Shown piece after piece: positions 45,857-54,298 of a DNA stretch of 64,000 nt. The first letter of the stretch is position 1. Each line of letters opens with the position of its first letter. The notes under the pieces are model-generated. The model did not search any database. It was not told the origin of the DNA and worked only from the letters and a program-made list of their open reading frames with translations. Origin of the DNA: Chitinophaga rhizophila (GTDB lineage Bacteria > Bacteroidota > Bacteroidia > Chitinophagales > Chitinophagaceae). The position numbers and the translations under genes were made by a program. The DNA lies in assembly GCF_019492185.1 (NCBI RefSeq), contig NZ_JAICCF010000008.1, positions 1 to 64,000 on the forward strand, read 5' to 3'.

Positions 45857-48193
45857 ATGAAAGTTTTATCTGCTAAATCCGAAGTTTTTAAGGATGAAGA
45901 AGTGCTGATAGACAGTCATATATCTTTCGGTCCTTACGTGAAGTTCCTGAAAGAAAAGGCTGCCAGGAAGTCGGATGCGCGCGCCGCATACTATCAGCAG
46001 ATAGTTAACCAGTTTGAAGGTAACCCCGCTCTTCTTGGTCCCATCGCTGGTGCAGACGACTTGTCTGCTTACCAGGAATACCTGGACCTTGTTGTCTCAA
46101 CTATTTTCCCTGTCACTGTTGACATGGACAAGGATATCTATGGAATTGGCGTCCCTCATAAATTCGCCATCTTCTATTATTCTGACCTTTTCAGGAAACT
46201 TTTTGCTGCTAACGGTGACAAACTGGTGCCCGTACCGGATGGTGTCTCCGTTGAGAAGGTAAAAAAGGATAAACTGGAATGGCTATATAAACTGATTCTG
46301 GAAAAAGTATATGGCTTTCCGGTAGATTACCGCAATGAAATCATTCACCATATTACACTTCCTGACAGTAACGGTCTGAAGAAGTATGTAAAGCTGCAGA
46401 TTGATGCCCGTTTTGTAGATGTAATTGTAAAAGGGGACTTGCCTAAGCTCACCTACGATAATATTTGCCGTACCAAGTTCTCTCCTGAGTCATTACAGGA
46501 AATGCTGCCCCTGCGTAACTTTTCACTGGAAGGTTTTGTAATATGGACGATTCAGGATGTTACCAAAGATGAAGTACAGAACAGTATGAAAAACCTCATA
46601 CTGAATATGCACGATGGTAACGAAACCCAGACATACCGCCGCATGGAGGAAGAAATATGTTCCCTTATGCAGCAAGAAGACCTGAGTGTACACATAGTAC
46701 CTGTTCCCAAGATAAATGGTCGGTACGTACTGGAATGTGAACCGTGTGAAAGTGGCGTTATGCTGGGAGTCATGAACAATGGCAAACAACAGCAGCAACT
46801 ATTTCAACAGCTGCTGGACCATTTGACGCGGCAAAGAGAACCTCTCTTTATTCCGGATGTAACAGAAGCCAGCCTGCTATCATTTCCATTCCTGCGTTAC
46901 CTGCCGCTGAAAGGTATCAGAAGTTATATCATGGCCCCTGTATGGCATGAAGGTCAGCTACTGGGAATAGTAGAACTGGCATCCTCTACCCCCAATAGGA
47001 TCACTGCCGAAACAATGGGTAGGGCCATGCCGGCTTACCCGCTGCTGATTATGTTGCTGACCAGGGGCGCGGATATCCTGAATAACCGTATCGTACAGGT
47101 TATCAAGGAGCAATTCACTGCCTTACAGCCTTCAGTTGAATGGAAATTCACCGATGCCGCATGGCACTATCTTCATACGCCGAAGGAGGAACGAAAAGAC
47201 ATTGGTAACATCGCATTTGAAGATGTATATCCGTTATACGGAGCTGTTGATATCAGGAACTCTTCCACTGAACGCAGCAATGCTATTCATGAAGATTTGC
47301 GCGAACAACTGTTGCTGATAGGAGAGACGCTGGAGCATATCGGTAACGCTATTTATCTGCCACTGCTGGAAGAACTGAAGTTTAAGAACGATGAATTGAT
47401 CACTGGTGTTACCAGTGGCATGCTGTCAGAAGACGAGTTAAAAACCAATAATTACCTGGATGAGGAAATAGGCCCGTTATTCCGTCATCTGCATGAAAGT
47501 CATCCTGAATTGCAGCCGGTACTGGAGCGTTATTTTTCTATGGTAGATGATTCCGAAGGTCACATCCTGCATCACCGCCAGGAATATGAGGATAGCCTCG
47601 CTGCTATCAATGCAGAGATCAATAAATACCTGGATAAAGAAAAAGATAATATTCAGCATTCCTTCCCCTGCTATTTTGAAAAGTACCGTACAGACGGTGT
47701 TGAATACAATATCTATATCGGGCAGTCCATCGCTCAGAATCGCAAGTTTGACCTGCTGTACCTGCGTAACCTCCGCCTGTGGCAGCTGTCTTCCATGGCA
47801 GAAATAGCCAGGATGACCAACAAGCTGAAGGATACGCTGAAAGTACCTTTACAAACTACCCAGCTGATACTGGCGCATAGCAATCCTATTGATATCAGCT
47901 TCCGGCAGGATGAACGCCGTTTTGATGTCGAAGGCGCTTATAACATCCGGTATGAGATTATTAAGAAACGGATAGATAAAGTGCATATCCGGCAGACAGG
48001 CAAGCGCCTTACACAGCCGGGTACTATTTCTATTGTATATGCCTACGCCAGAGAGATGGAAGAATACCTGAAGTACATCACTTTCCTGCAGAATAAGGGT
48101 GTCCTGTTACCCGATGTAGAAGTGCTGGATCTCGAAGATTTACAGGGTGTTAGTGGTTTGAGGGCGCTGCGGGTGAAAGTCAATATGAATTAA
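45857..48193 (+). CDS. large GAF-domain protein, unknown function
   Basis: About 778 residues from ATG 45857; a TTG two codons earlier is not needed. No signal sequence or membrane helix. A GAF-like segment lies near residues 265-420 (RRMEEEICSLM ... LLGIVELASS), preceded by a 260-residue N-terminal region and followed by a long helical C-terminal half with no HTH or kinase motif that I can see. I do not recognise the C-terminal domain. The transcript may begin at TAACTTTG (45720-45727), giving a long leader. It stands alone. Confidence 0.7.
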   Translation: MKVLSAKSEVFKDEEVLIDSHISFGPYVKFLKEKAARKSDARAAYYQQIVNQFEGNPALLGPIAGADDLSAYQEYLDLVVSTIFPVTVDMDKDIYGIGVPHKFAIFYYSDLFRKLFAANGDKLVPVPDGVSVEKVKKDKLEWLYKLILEKVYGFPVDYRNEIIHHITLPDSNGLKKYVKLQIDARFVDVIVKGDLPKLTYDNICRTKFSPESLQEMLPLRNFSLEGFVIWTIQDVTKDEVQNSMKNLILNMHDGNETQTYRRMEEEICSLMQQEDLSVHIVPVPKINGRYVLECEPCESGVMLGVMNNGKQQQQLFQQLLDHLTRQREPLFIPDVTEASLLSFPFLRYLPLKGIRSYIMAPVWHEGQLLGIVELASSTPNRITAETMGRAMPAYPLLIMLLTRGADILNNRIVQVIKEQFTALQPSVEWKFTDAAWHYLHTPKEERKDIGNIAFEDVYPLYGAVDIRNSSTERSNAIHEDLREQLLLIGETLEHIGNAIYLPLLEELKFKNDELITGVTSGMLSEDELKTNNYLDEEIGPLFRHLHESHPELQPVLERYFSMVDDSEGHILHHRQEYEDSLAAINAEINKYLDKEKDNIQHSFPCYFEKYRTDGVEYNIYIGQSIAQNRKFDLLYLRNLRLWQLSSMAEIARMTNKLKDTLKVPLQTTQLILAHSNPIDISFRQDERRFDVEGAYNIRYEIIKKRIDKVHIRQTGKRLTQPGTISIVYAYAREMEEYLKYITFLQNKGVLLPDVEVLDLEDLQGVSGLRALRVKVNMN

Positions 48194-48263
48194 TGGGTTA
48201 TGCTTGAATTTCGCATGTTTTACACTTTTTAAGGTGTAAACCTATTTCAGGATCGGACAAGAT

Positions 48264-48321
48264 TTTACCATCTTACGTTCATCCTACGTTCCTGAACGTA
48301 GGATGAACGTAAGATGGTAAA
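48264..48321. repeat. 58-nt perfect palindrome with 28-bp arms
   Basis: The arms 48264-48291 and 48294-48321 are exactly complementary around a 2-nt loop. Within each arm TACGTTC occurs twice (spaced by 4 nt), so shorter hairpins can also form. It lies in the 163-bp space between convergent stop codons at 48193 and 48357. No poly-T follows directly on either strand, so it is not a standard terminator. A weaker TTTACAC/GTGTAAA stem lies just before it at about 48219-48240. Confidence 0.9.
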
Positions 48322-48356
48322 GATCAAAACGGGAAAAAAACGGGTAAAAGCCCTTA

Positions 48357-51300
48357 TCAGAACCTGAACCCGAAAGTGACATAGGGTAATACCCCTTCTT
48401 CAGATCGGCCAACTACTGCCGACAAAACTACCAGATTAGCAGGCGTAAAATACAACCCACCACCGTAACCATCATGCCATACCCCTGATTGCTGGTTCTG
48501 ATACCATACCCTGCCCACATCATTAAACCCGATCAGGCCCACACTGGCAGGGAACAGGTAAGAACGAAACTCAAACAGTTTTACACGTAATTCAAGATTG
48601 TTATATACTGCTGCATTACCACTGAAGCGAGAGTTACGGTAACCTCTCAGGTTCTGCACGCCGCCCAGTGTTGCTGCCTGGAAATACTCATACGCTCCCC
48701 AGATCTTGTTTGCGCCAAACCTTGTTACCAGTACTACGCTGGTAGGTACATGGAAGCTGGTGTATATGCTGAGGTCCGTCTGAGCCTGCAGATACTGCCG
48801 GTTAGGACCGTTTAACCCCTGACTGCCATATACAGATGTATTCCAGCTGATACCTCTCGTTGGGATAAGCTGGTTGTCGCGGGTGTCGATGCGTATTCCC
48901 AAACGTAAGCCAGCATATGTCTTGGACTGGAATACGGAGAGCGAGTCCAGGCCATTCTTTGGAAAATCAGATGTGATACGGCCAACTGTTTCATCTTTAT
49001 CCAGGGTGTAATAAGTGAATGACGGACCATAGTACAGCTGTACATTTTGTGACAGCTTGGTATTCAGCAGCGGTTCTACATTATAGAGGCTGAAGCGGGT
49101 GCGGTAATACCGGATGCCCAGCGATTTGTTAAATGTTGACTCATTACCAAAACCAAAGAAGTTAAGTGTATTGTTAGGCGCTTTGATATTGGCCGCAATA
49201 GTCAGATCTGACTGACCGATAGCATTGGTGAACTCTCCCATGTAGCGGAACTGCCATGCGTTTGTACCCAGCGAGTGCCCGGCCACTACAGTATGCCTGG
49301 CTGCAAAAGGACGCTTGCGGAAGCCCTGGGTCGTATACTGGAATCCTGCTCCAAGAGAAAGGCCGTCATCCTGGTTGAAAGCCGCAGATGCAAGTGGCAT
49401 CAGTTTATTATACTGGAAACGGAATGGTGTACGTTCGTAACGGATATTATCAGGATTGGTTGACAGGATACGCCTGGCATTGCCATGCATGTCAAAACTG
49501 TCTTTTTTGCTTACCAGGTCGTAGATAACAATGCGTTTACCTGCATGACCACCGGTGCTGTCTATATAAGTGTCTCCATTCCTGCCGCCAATAATACGTA
49601 GTTTGATAGGGGAGCTGTTGTTCCCTTTTACCACGTATCTATCATCACCACCCAGGCCGAATAATCTTACCTCACGGGTATCCCGGGGATCAAAAATCCT
49701 TTGATAGATTATCTGCTCCAGTTCGCCTTTCTTACTGATCTTGGTAACTGTAACACCAATCTTACCTTCCGGCTGGCGCTCAATAGTAAATAGTTCATTC
49801 TTCTTACTACCGGCTACTTCCACATTTTTAGAAATAAATCGGTAGAATTTTAATGCTTCCTTCTCCAGTATATCACGGCGTGCTTTCAACGTAGTATAAA
49901 CACGCTCACCAACCAGCGCTCTCACGGAATCAGGGAAACGGTTCACCGCCGTCCGGATGGTAGAATCAGTGATCTTTTCAACGAAAGCATGAGAGATATC
50001 CTTCCACTGCTGTTCACTCAGTTCATTCATAAAGGAACGGTCAAATGGCTGAGCGGTGGGGTTTTGCCCTTCTATAAACCGGATGTTCGGACGGAACCCC
50101 TGAATATTAGGCATGGCCCATTTCCGGGATGCAATGCGCGGGAGGAAACCTTCATTTACAAAGAATGCCTGGTCGCGGTCACGGGGAATAGGGAAGTAGA
50201 CCTGTCTTTTGGCTTTCTTACCTTTTTCAGCACCCCATCTCCACTGATCATCATGGCGGTCCCAGTCAGCAATCAGCCAGTCCAGCAGGCGTGCATTCAG
50301 AACGGCTGATTGGTTAACAGTGTTATCATTATCTCCCTGTATCTGTTCCAGTAGTTTGGGGGTGCTCAGGGTTTTACCTTTTACATCTGCTTCTCTCTCT
50401 TCAAAGAGGTATACATCATCACCGAAGGTATTAGCATAAACACCGAGTACGGTATCTTTTGGTAGGTAGACGAAAGTCGGGTTAGTGTGGTGTACGCCGG
50501 CAGCATCAGCCAGTGGAATGATGGCAAGCGGCGCATACGGGTTTGCAGCAGATATCTGATCCTGAACTACATCTTTGGCCACAGTTTCGCGTAATGCCTC
50601 AGGCACAGCTTTGTCAGGATACTTCTTTAGGGAGCGTAGTACCCATTCAGTACCATCTTTATCTTCCAGGCGGAGTGACAGGGTCTGCATACCTCCACCA
50701 CGTTTGATGATCTTTAGTCCGCCTTTCTCTTTATTCAGATCCAGTACAGGGAATGCCAGCGGCGTTGCCCATACATTACGGTAGTTCTGACCCATCAGCC
50801 AGTAATGGAAACCTGACTTATCAGTATACTGGGAATCAGCGGGCATTGTAACAGTGGGTGGTAACTGGCTGGCGGAAGGGCTGGCATTTGCCAGCGTGCT
50901 GGAACGGATGTCCTGCAAACTAAACAGCTGCTGTGCATAGGAAGGGCCGTCTGTTTTATCAACAGTGTAATACTTAACTTCCACACGCCCGCTTTTTGAT
51001 ATTTCCAGTACAGTATAACCATTTTCATTGCTGGCATACAAAGACTTAGGACCTTTCTTTACACGGGTTTCCTTTGCGCCCGAGCCACTTACGACATAGA
51101 AGTTCTGCTCATCATTGATGAGTTGCAGGGTATGGTCATGACCTGATACGAAGATAGCCGGACCATGTGGCTTGATCGCCGCCTCAATACCTCTGATCAT
51201 TGACTGGTACGTGGGATTAGGAATATCTTCCGGCGTACCAAATACGCCGCGGGTGAGCGGATAGATGGAACCGATCACCGGTAACGGTATATACAGGTTC

Positions 51301-52028
51301 TTTTTCAGATCAGTGAGTGGGAAGATATGTTGCTTCATGGTATAGTAACCACCATGGATACTATAGCTTCTGAATGGGTGGTGTGCTGCAAATATGATCA
51401 GCTTATTCCTGTTTCTGCTTACAATATCACTGACTTCTGTCAGTACCTCTTCCCTGGTTTTAGTATCACAGGAAGATTCAGGACCTGGTTTCTGATAAGG
51501 GAATAACCACCACTCCGTATCCATGATGATAAGGGTAGTGTTTTTATCGAGATGTACCTCTTCCGGGCCAGGACAGCCGTCTTTCGGGAGGAAGTTCACG
51601 TTCGGCAGTTGTAATGAGTCCACATACAATTGCTGGTTGATGATAGTTTGCCAGCCATCAGGTCTGGAGCGTTGCCAGTCATGGTTGCCTGGAATGAAGA
51701 TAGCCTGTGTAGCTGTATTTCTTACCAGGTCGATCTGGTAATCCAGTATTTGTCTGGCCTCATCATACCTGGCGGCTCCTGCGTCGGGCAGGCCGAAAGG
51801 GTATATATTATCACCCAGAAATAATACTGTGTTCCGGTTATCCTGGAGGTCAATACGTTGTTTTACAGCATCAATAACAGGGTTATGGCCGTCTTTATGC
51901 AGCTCCCCGGCATCGCCGATCAGGATAACTCTGCGTGCAAGACTGTCATTTGTCATCTGTGCCTGTGACAGCAATGGCAGGAGGAGGAGGGGTAAAAGGT
52001 GCCTTGCTTTTGGTAAAATGCTAATCAT
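48357..52028 (-). CDS. metallophosphoesterase fused to an outer-membrane beta barrel
   Basis: 1223 residues. A signal sequence (LLPLLLLPLLSQAQ) leads to a calcineurin-type phosphoesterase domain (about 30-340) with GDAG, FLGDNIYPFG, PGNHDW, HHPFRS and SGHDHTLQ. A middle region of about 500 residues follows. The last 350 residues have alternating strands, the F-x-F terminal pattern (YVTFGFRF) and a segment like bacterial surface antigen/Omp85 barrels. The enzyme would therefore be anchored at the outer membrane and act on phosphate esters at the surface or in the periplasm. The start overlaps the stop of the upstream lipoprotein gene by 4 nt. Confidence 0.88.
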   Translation of the reverse strand: MISILPKARHLLPLLLLPLLSQAQMTNDSLARRVILIGDAGELHKDGHNPVIDAVKQRIDLQDNRNTVLFLGDNIYPFGLPDAGAARYDEARQILDYQIDLVRNTATQAIFIPGNHDWQRSRPDGWQTIINQQLYVDSLQLPNVNFLPKDGCPGPEEVHLDKNTTLIIMDTEWWLFPYQKPGPESSCDTKTREEVLTEVSDIVSRNRNKLIIFAAHHPFRSYSIHGGYYTMKQHIFPLTDLKKNLYIPLPVIGSIYPLTRGVFGTPEDIPNPTYQSMIRGIEAAIKPHGPAIFVSGHDHTLQLINDEQNFYVVSGSGAKETRVKKGPKSLYASNENGYTVLEISKSGRVEVKYYTVDKTDGPSYAQQLFSLQDIRSSTLANASPSASQLPPTVTMPADSQYTDKSGFHYWLMGQNYRNVWATPLAFPVLDLNKEKGGLKIIKRGGGMQTLSLRLEDKDGTEWVLRSLKKYPDKAVPEALRETVAKDVVQDQISAANPYAPLAIIPLADAAGVHHTNPTFVYLPKDTVLGVYANTFGDDVYLFEEREADVKGKTLSTPKLLEQIQGDNDNTVNQSAVLNARLLDWLIADWDRHDDQWRWGAEKGKKAKRQVYFPIPRDRDQAFFVNEGFLPRIASRKWAMPNIQGFRPNIRFIEGQNPTAQPFDRSFMNELSEQQWKDISHAFVEKITDSTIRTAVNRFPDSVRALVGERVYTTLKARRDILEKEALKFYRFISKNVEVAGSKKNELFTIERQPEGKIGVTVTKISKKGELEQIIYQRIFDPRDTREVRLFGLGGDDRYVVKGNNSSPIKLRIIGGRNGDTYIDSTGGHAGKRIVIYDLVSKKDSFDMHGNARRILSTNPDNIRYERTPFRFQYNKLMPLASAAFNQDDGLSLGAGFQYTTQGFRKRPFAARHTVVAGHSLGTNAWQFRYMGEFTNAIGQSDLTIAANIKAPNNTLNFFGFGNESTFNKSLGIRYYRTRFSLYNVEPLLNTKLSQNVQLYYGPSFTYYTLDKDETVGRITSDFPKNGLDSLSVFQSKTYAGLRLGIRIDTRDNQLIPTRGISWNTSVYGSQGLNGPNRQYLQAQTDLSIYTSFHVPTSVVLVTRFGANKIWGAYEYFQAATLGGVQNLRGYRNSRFSGNAAVYNNLELRVKLFEFRSYLFPASVGLIGFNDVGRVWYQNQQSGVWHDGYGGGLYFTPANLVVLSAVVGRSEEGVLPYVTFGFRF

Positions 52029-52873
52029 CGTGATGAGTTGTACTTAAATTTCAGAATATTGGCCTGTGCTTCGTCTACTGCTTCATTAGATATGTACATG
52101 TCGCCATTTGCGGTGAAGGAGATACCTTCAGGTTGCCGGAATCTGCGATGCGGTATGTTATATGCTTCCTGTACCTTGCCGTTAAGGTCAGTAATGACAA
52201 GCATGCGGTTTACCGCAGATATAATATACAGGCGCTTTTCAATGGGATGGATGGCAGCCGCAGAAGGTTTGAAGTGGCCTACATCACCACCTGTAAGCCT
52301 GGCAATTTCGGCTACATTTATACGGAAAGCGGGCGTGGTGTCATATTCCATTGTATTCAGCCTGAAGCGATATGCAGAGGTAAAACCTTCTCTTTTGTCT
52401 TCTTCACAGGACTTGCACACCGCTACCAGACTATTATTGCTGGCATCGAAATAAAGACTTTCAAATTCCCGCTTACCCGGGATGGACATCTTATAACGCG
52501 TAGCATCGGCAGTATCTGTAAACATGCCATGCACGTGATACAGATGTCCGTTACTTTTCAGTACAAACCATTCATCGCCTGTTGTGGCCAGATCTTCATA
52601 ATCGCCGCTTTTGTCAAACTTGGATGTCGGGTATGCCTTGTCTGTATCTACGTCAATGGAGTAGATCTTCCCTTCCTCATCATTGATAGCCATAATGTGA
52701 TGTTCATCCGGTGCGAGTACAATACCAGAGATCTCCTGCATGGATTGCCTTACACGGTAACGGGTAGGCTCGGCAAGGTTATAGCCTTTGGGAGAAGTGT
52801 ATTCCTTGTCTTCCCGGTTAAAAGCATTGCATGACAAAAACAGAAAAACGAACGCAATATATCTTACTTGCAT
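52025..52873 (-). CDS. SdiA-regulated-type lipoprotein
   Basis: About 282 residues from MQVRYIAFVF, whose signal ends with the lipobox FLSC. The chain is a beta-propeller type, with repeats such as EISGIVLAPDEHHIMAINDEEG, YEDLATTGDEWFVL and QPEGISFTANGDMYISNE, matching the SdiA-regulated (PF06977-like) family. Its stop overlaps the start of the phosphoesterase-barrel gene (ATGA on the minus strand), so the two are translationally coupled. It may present or recognise the substrate for the barrel-bound phosphoesterase. Confidence 0.85.
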   Translation of the reverse strand: MQVRYIAFVFLFLSCNAFNREDKEYTSPKGYNLAEPTRYRVRQSMQEISGIVLAPDEHHIMAINDEEGKIYSIDVDTDKAYPTSKFDKSGDYEDLATTGDEWFVLKSNGHLYHVHGMFTDTADATRYKMSIPGKREFESLYFDASNNSLVAVCKSCEEDKREGFTSAYRFRLNTMEYDTTPAFRINVAEIARLTGGDVGHFKPSAAAIHPIEKRLYIISAVNRMLVITDLNGKVQEAYNIPHRRFRQPEGISFTANGDMYISNEAVDEAQANILKFKYNSSR

Positions 52874-53012
52874 AGATGAGTGGTTAGTAGTCAATGCGGA
52901 AACACAACGAACTTCAGGCCCGTTGCATTTTACATTGGTTATTTGCAGAATAAAATTAACTTAAAAATGCAGTAACTTGCTGATCTCAGTTTTGCTTTTT
53001 TAACTAAGGCTT

Positions 53013-54296
53013 ATGCACACAGGATTAATCATTGAAGCAGCAGAAACATATGTTGCGAAGCAATACCAGGAACGTCCCCACCCTAACCTGGTCTATCATA
53101 ATTTAGAACATACAAAGCTGGTAGTTGCAGCAGCACAGCAGATTGCAGCGCATTACCGGCTGGCAGATAACGACCTGATGGTGGTATGTGTCGCATGCTG
53201 GTTTCACGATCTTGGTTACCTTGCCGGAGAGACAAAAATGCATGAAGAGAAGGGGGCAGAGATGGCCAGGATATTCTTAAATGTACAACAGATTCCAGAA
53301 GAAATACAACAGCAGGTAGCTGGCTGTATTATGGCTACTAAAATGCCCCAGCATCCGAAAAACCTGCTGGAAGAGATTGTATGTGATGCTGACCTCTTCC
53401 ACCTTGGTACCAAAGAGTTCAGAGACCGGTCCCGCCTGTTGCGCCAGGAGGTAGAACTATCTACAGGACATGAGGTCTCCGGAGCTATCTGGAATGCAAG
53501 TTCTCTGCGCCTGCAGGAATCTCATCATTATTTTACAGCCTATTGTAAAGCGCTGCTGCAACAGCAGAAGGAAGAAAACATTGCTAAGCTGAAGTCCAAA
53601 CTGGAGAAACAGGAGGAAAAGGCACACAAGAAAGAAAAGAAGGCAGCTGCAGCCCCGGTATTGGCTGAAGCTCCTGTTGTTGCTCCGGTAACTGCACCAC
53701 CTGCTGTGACAGAAGAGAAAAAGAAAGACAAGGAAAAGCAGAAAGAACTGAAAGAAGCTAAACCCGGTAGGGGAGTAGAGACAATGTTCCGTACTACTTC
53801 CACTAACCATATACGCCTTAGCTCAATGGCCGACAGCAAGGCGCACATCATGATCTCGGTCAATTCAATTATCATATCCGTAATATTAGGTGTACTAGTC
53901 AGGAGGTTAGAGGATTATCCTAATCTTATTCTCCCTGCCTTCATCTTTTTACTGACCGGCGTACTTACAATCATCTTCTCCGTACTGGCTACACGTCCTA
54001 ACATCAACGTAGGTAAATTCACCAAAGCAGATATTGATAGTAAAAAGACCAACCTGCTGTTCTTCGGCAACTTTCACAGGATGTCGCTGGAAGAATATAC
54101 CTGGGGTATGACCGAGATGATGAAAGACAATGACTATGTATATGGCAGCATGATACAGGATATCTATCACCTGGGTGTGGTACTAGGTAAGAAATATAAA
54201 CAACTGCGTATTGCTTACAACATCTTTATGTTCGGTCTGATCATTTCCGTAGCCGCATTTGTGATAGCTGCATTATTTTTCCCGGTGAAGGACTAA
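53013..54296 (+). CDS. HD-domain protein with C-terminal Pycsar-effector-like membrane domain
   Basis: 427 residues in three parts. An HD phosphohydrolase domain (about 1-180) shows H33 in HNLEHTKL, the H65-D66 pair in CWFHDLGY and D132-like CDADLFHLG. A low-complexity charged and Ala/Pro linker follows (about 190-255). The C-terminal part (about 265-427) has SMADSKAHIMISVNSIIISVI and two membrane helices, then a third near the end, matching the PycTM domain of Pycsar effectors (PF18967-like). The gene is 2 bp ahead of ppk1. No nucleotide cyclase is near it, so it is unlikely to be a complete Pycsar locus; an HD enzyme tied to a membrane-active effector is the best reading. Confidence 0.85.
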   Translation: MHTGLIIEAAETYVAKQYQERPHPNLVYHNLEHTKLVVAAAQQIAAHYRLADNDLMVVCVACWFHDLGYLAGETKMHEEKGAEMARIFLNVQQIPEEIQQQVAGCIMATKMPQHPKNLLEEIVCDADLFHLGTKEFRDRSRLLRQEVELSTGHEVSGAIWNASSLRLQESHHYFTAYCKALLQQQKEENIAKLKSKLEKQEEKAHKKEKKAAAAPVLAEAPVVAPVTAPPAVTEEKKKDKEKQKELKEAKPGRGVETMFRTTSTNHIRLSSMADSKAHIMISVNSIIISVILGVLVRRLEDYPNLILPAFIFLLTGVLTIIFSVLATRPNINVGKFTKADIDSKKTNLLFFGNFHRMSLEEYTWGMTEMMKDNDYVYGSMIQDIYHLGVVLGKKYKQLRIAYNIFMFGLIISVAAFVIAALFFPVKD

Positions 54297-54298
54297 GC

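Noticed and set aside
53013..54296. Complete Pycsar defence locus
   Set aside because: The effector-like domain is present, but there is no uridylate or cytidylate cyclase gene in the window, and the neighbour is ppk1.
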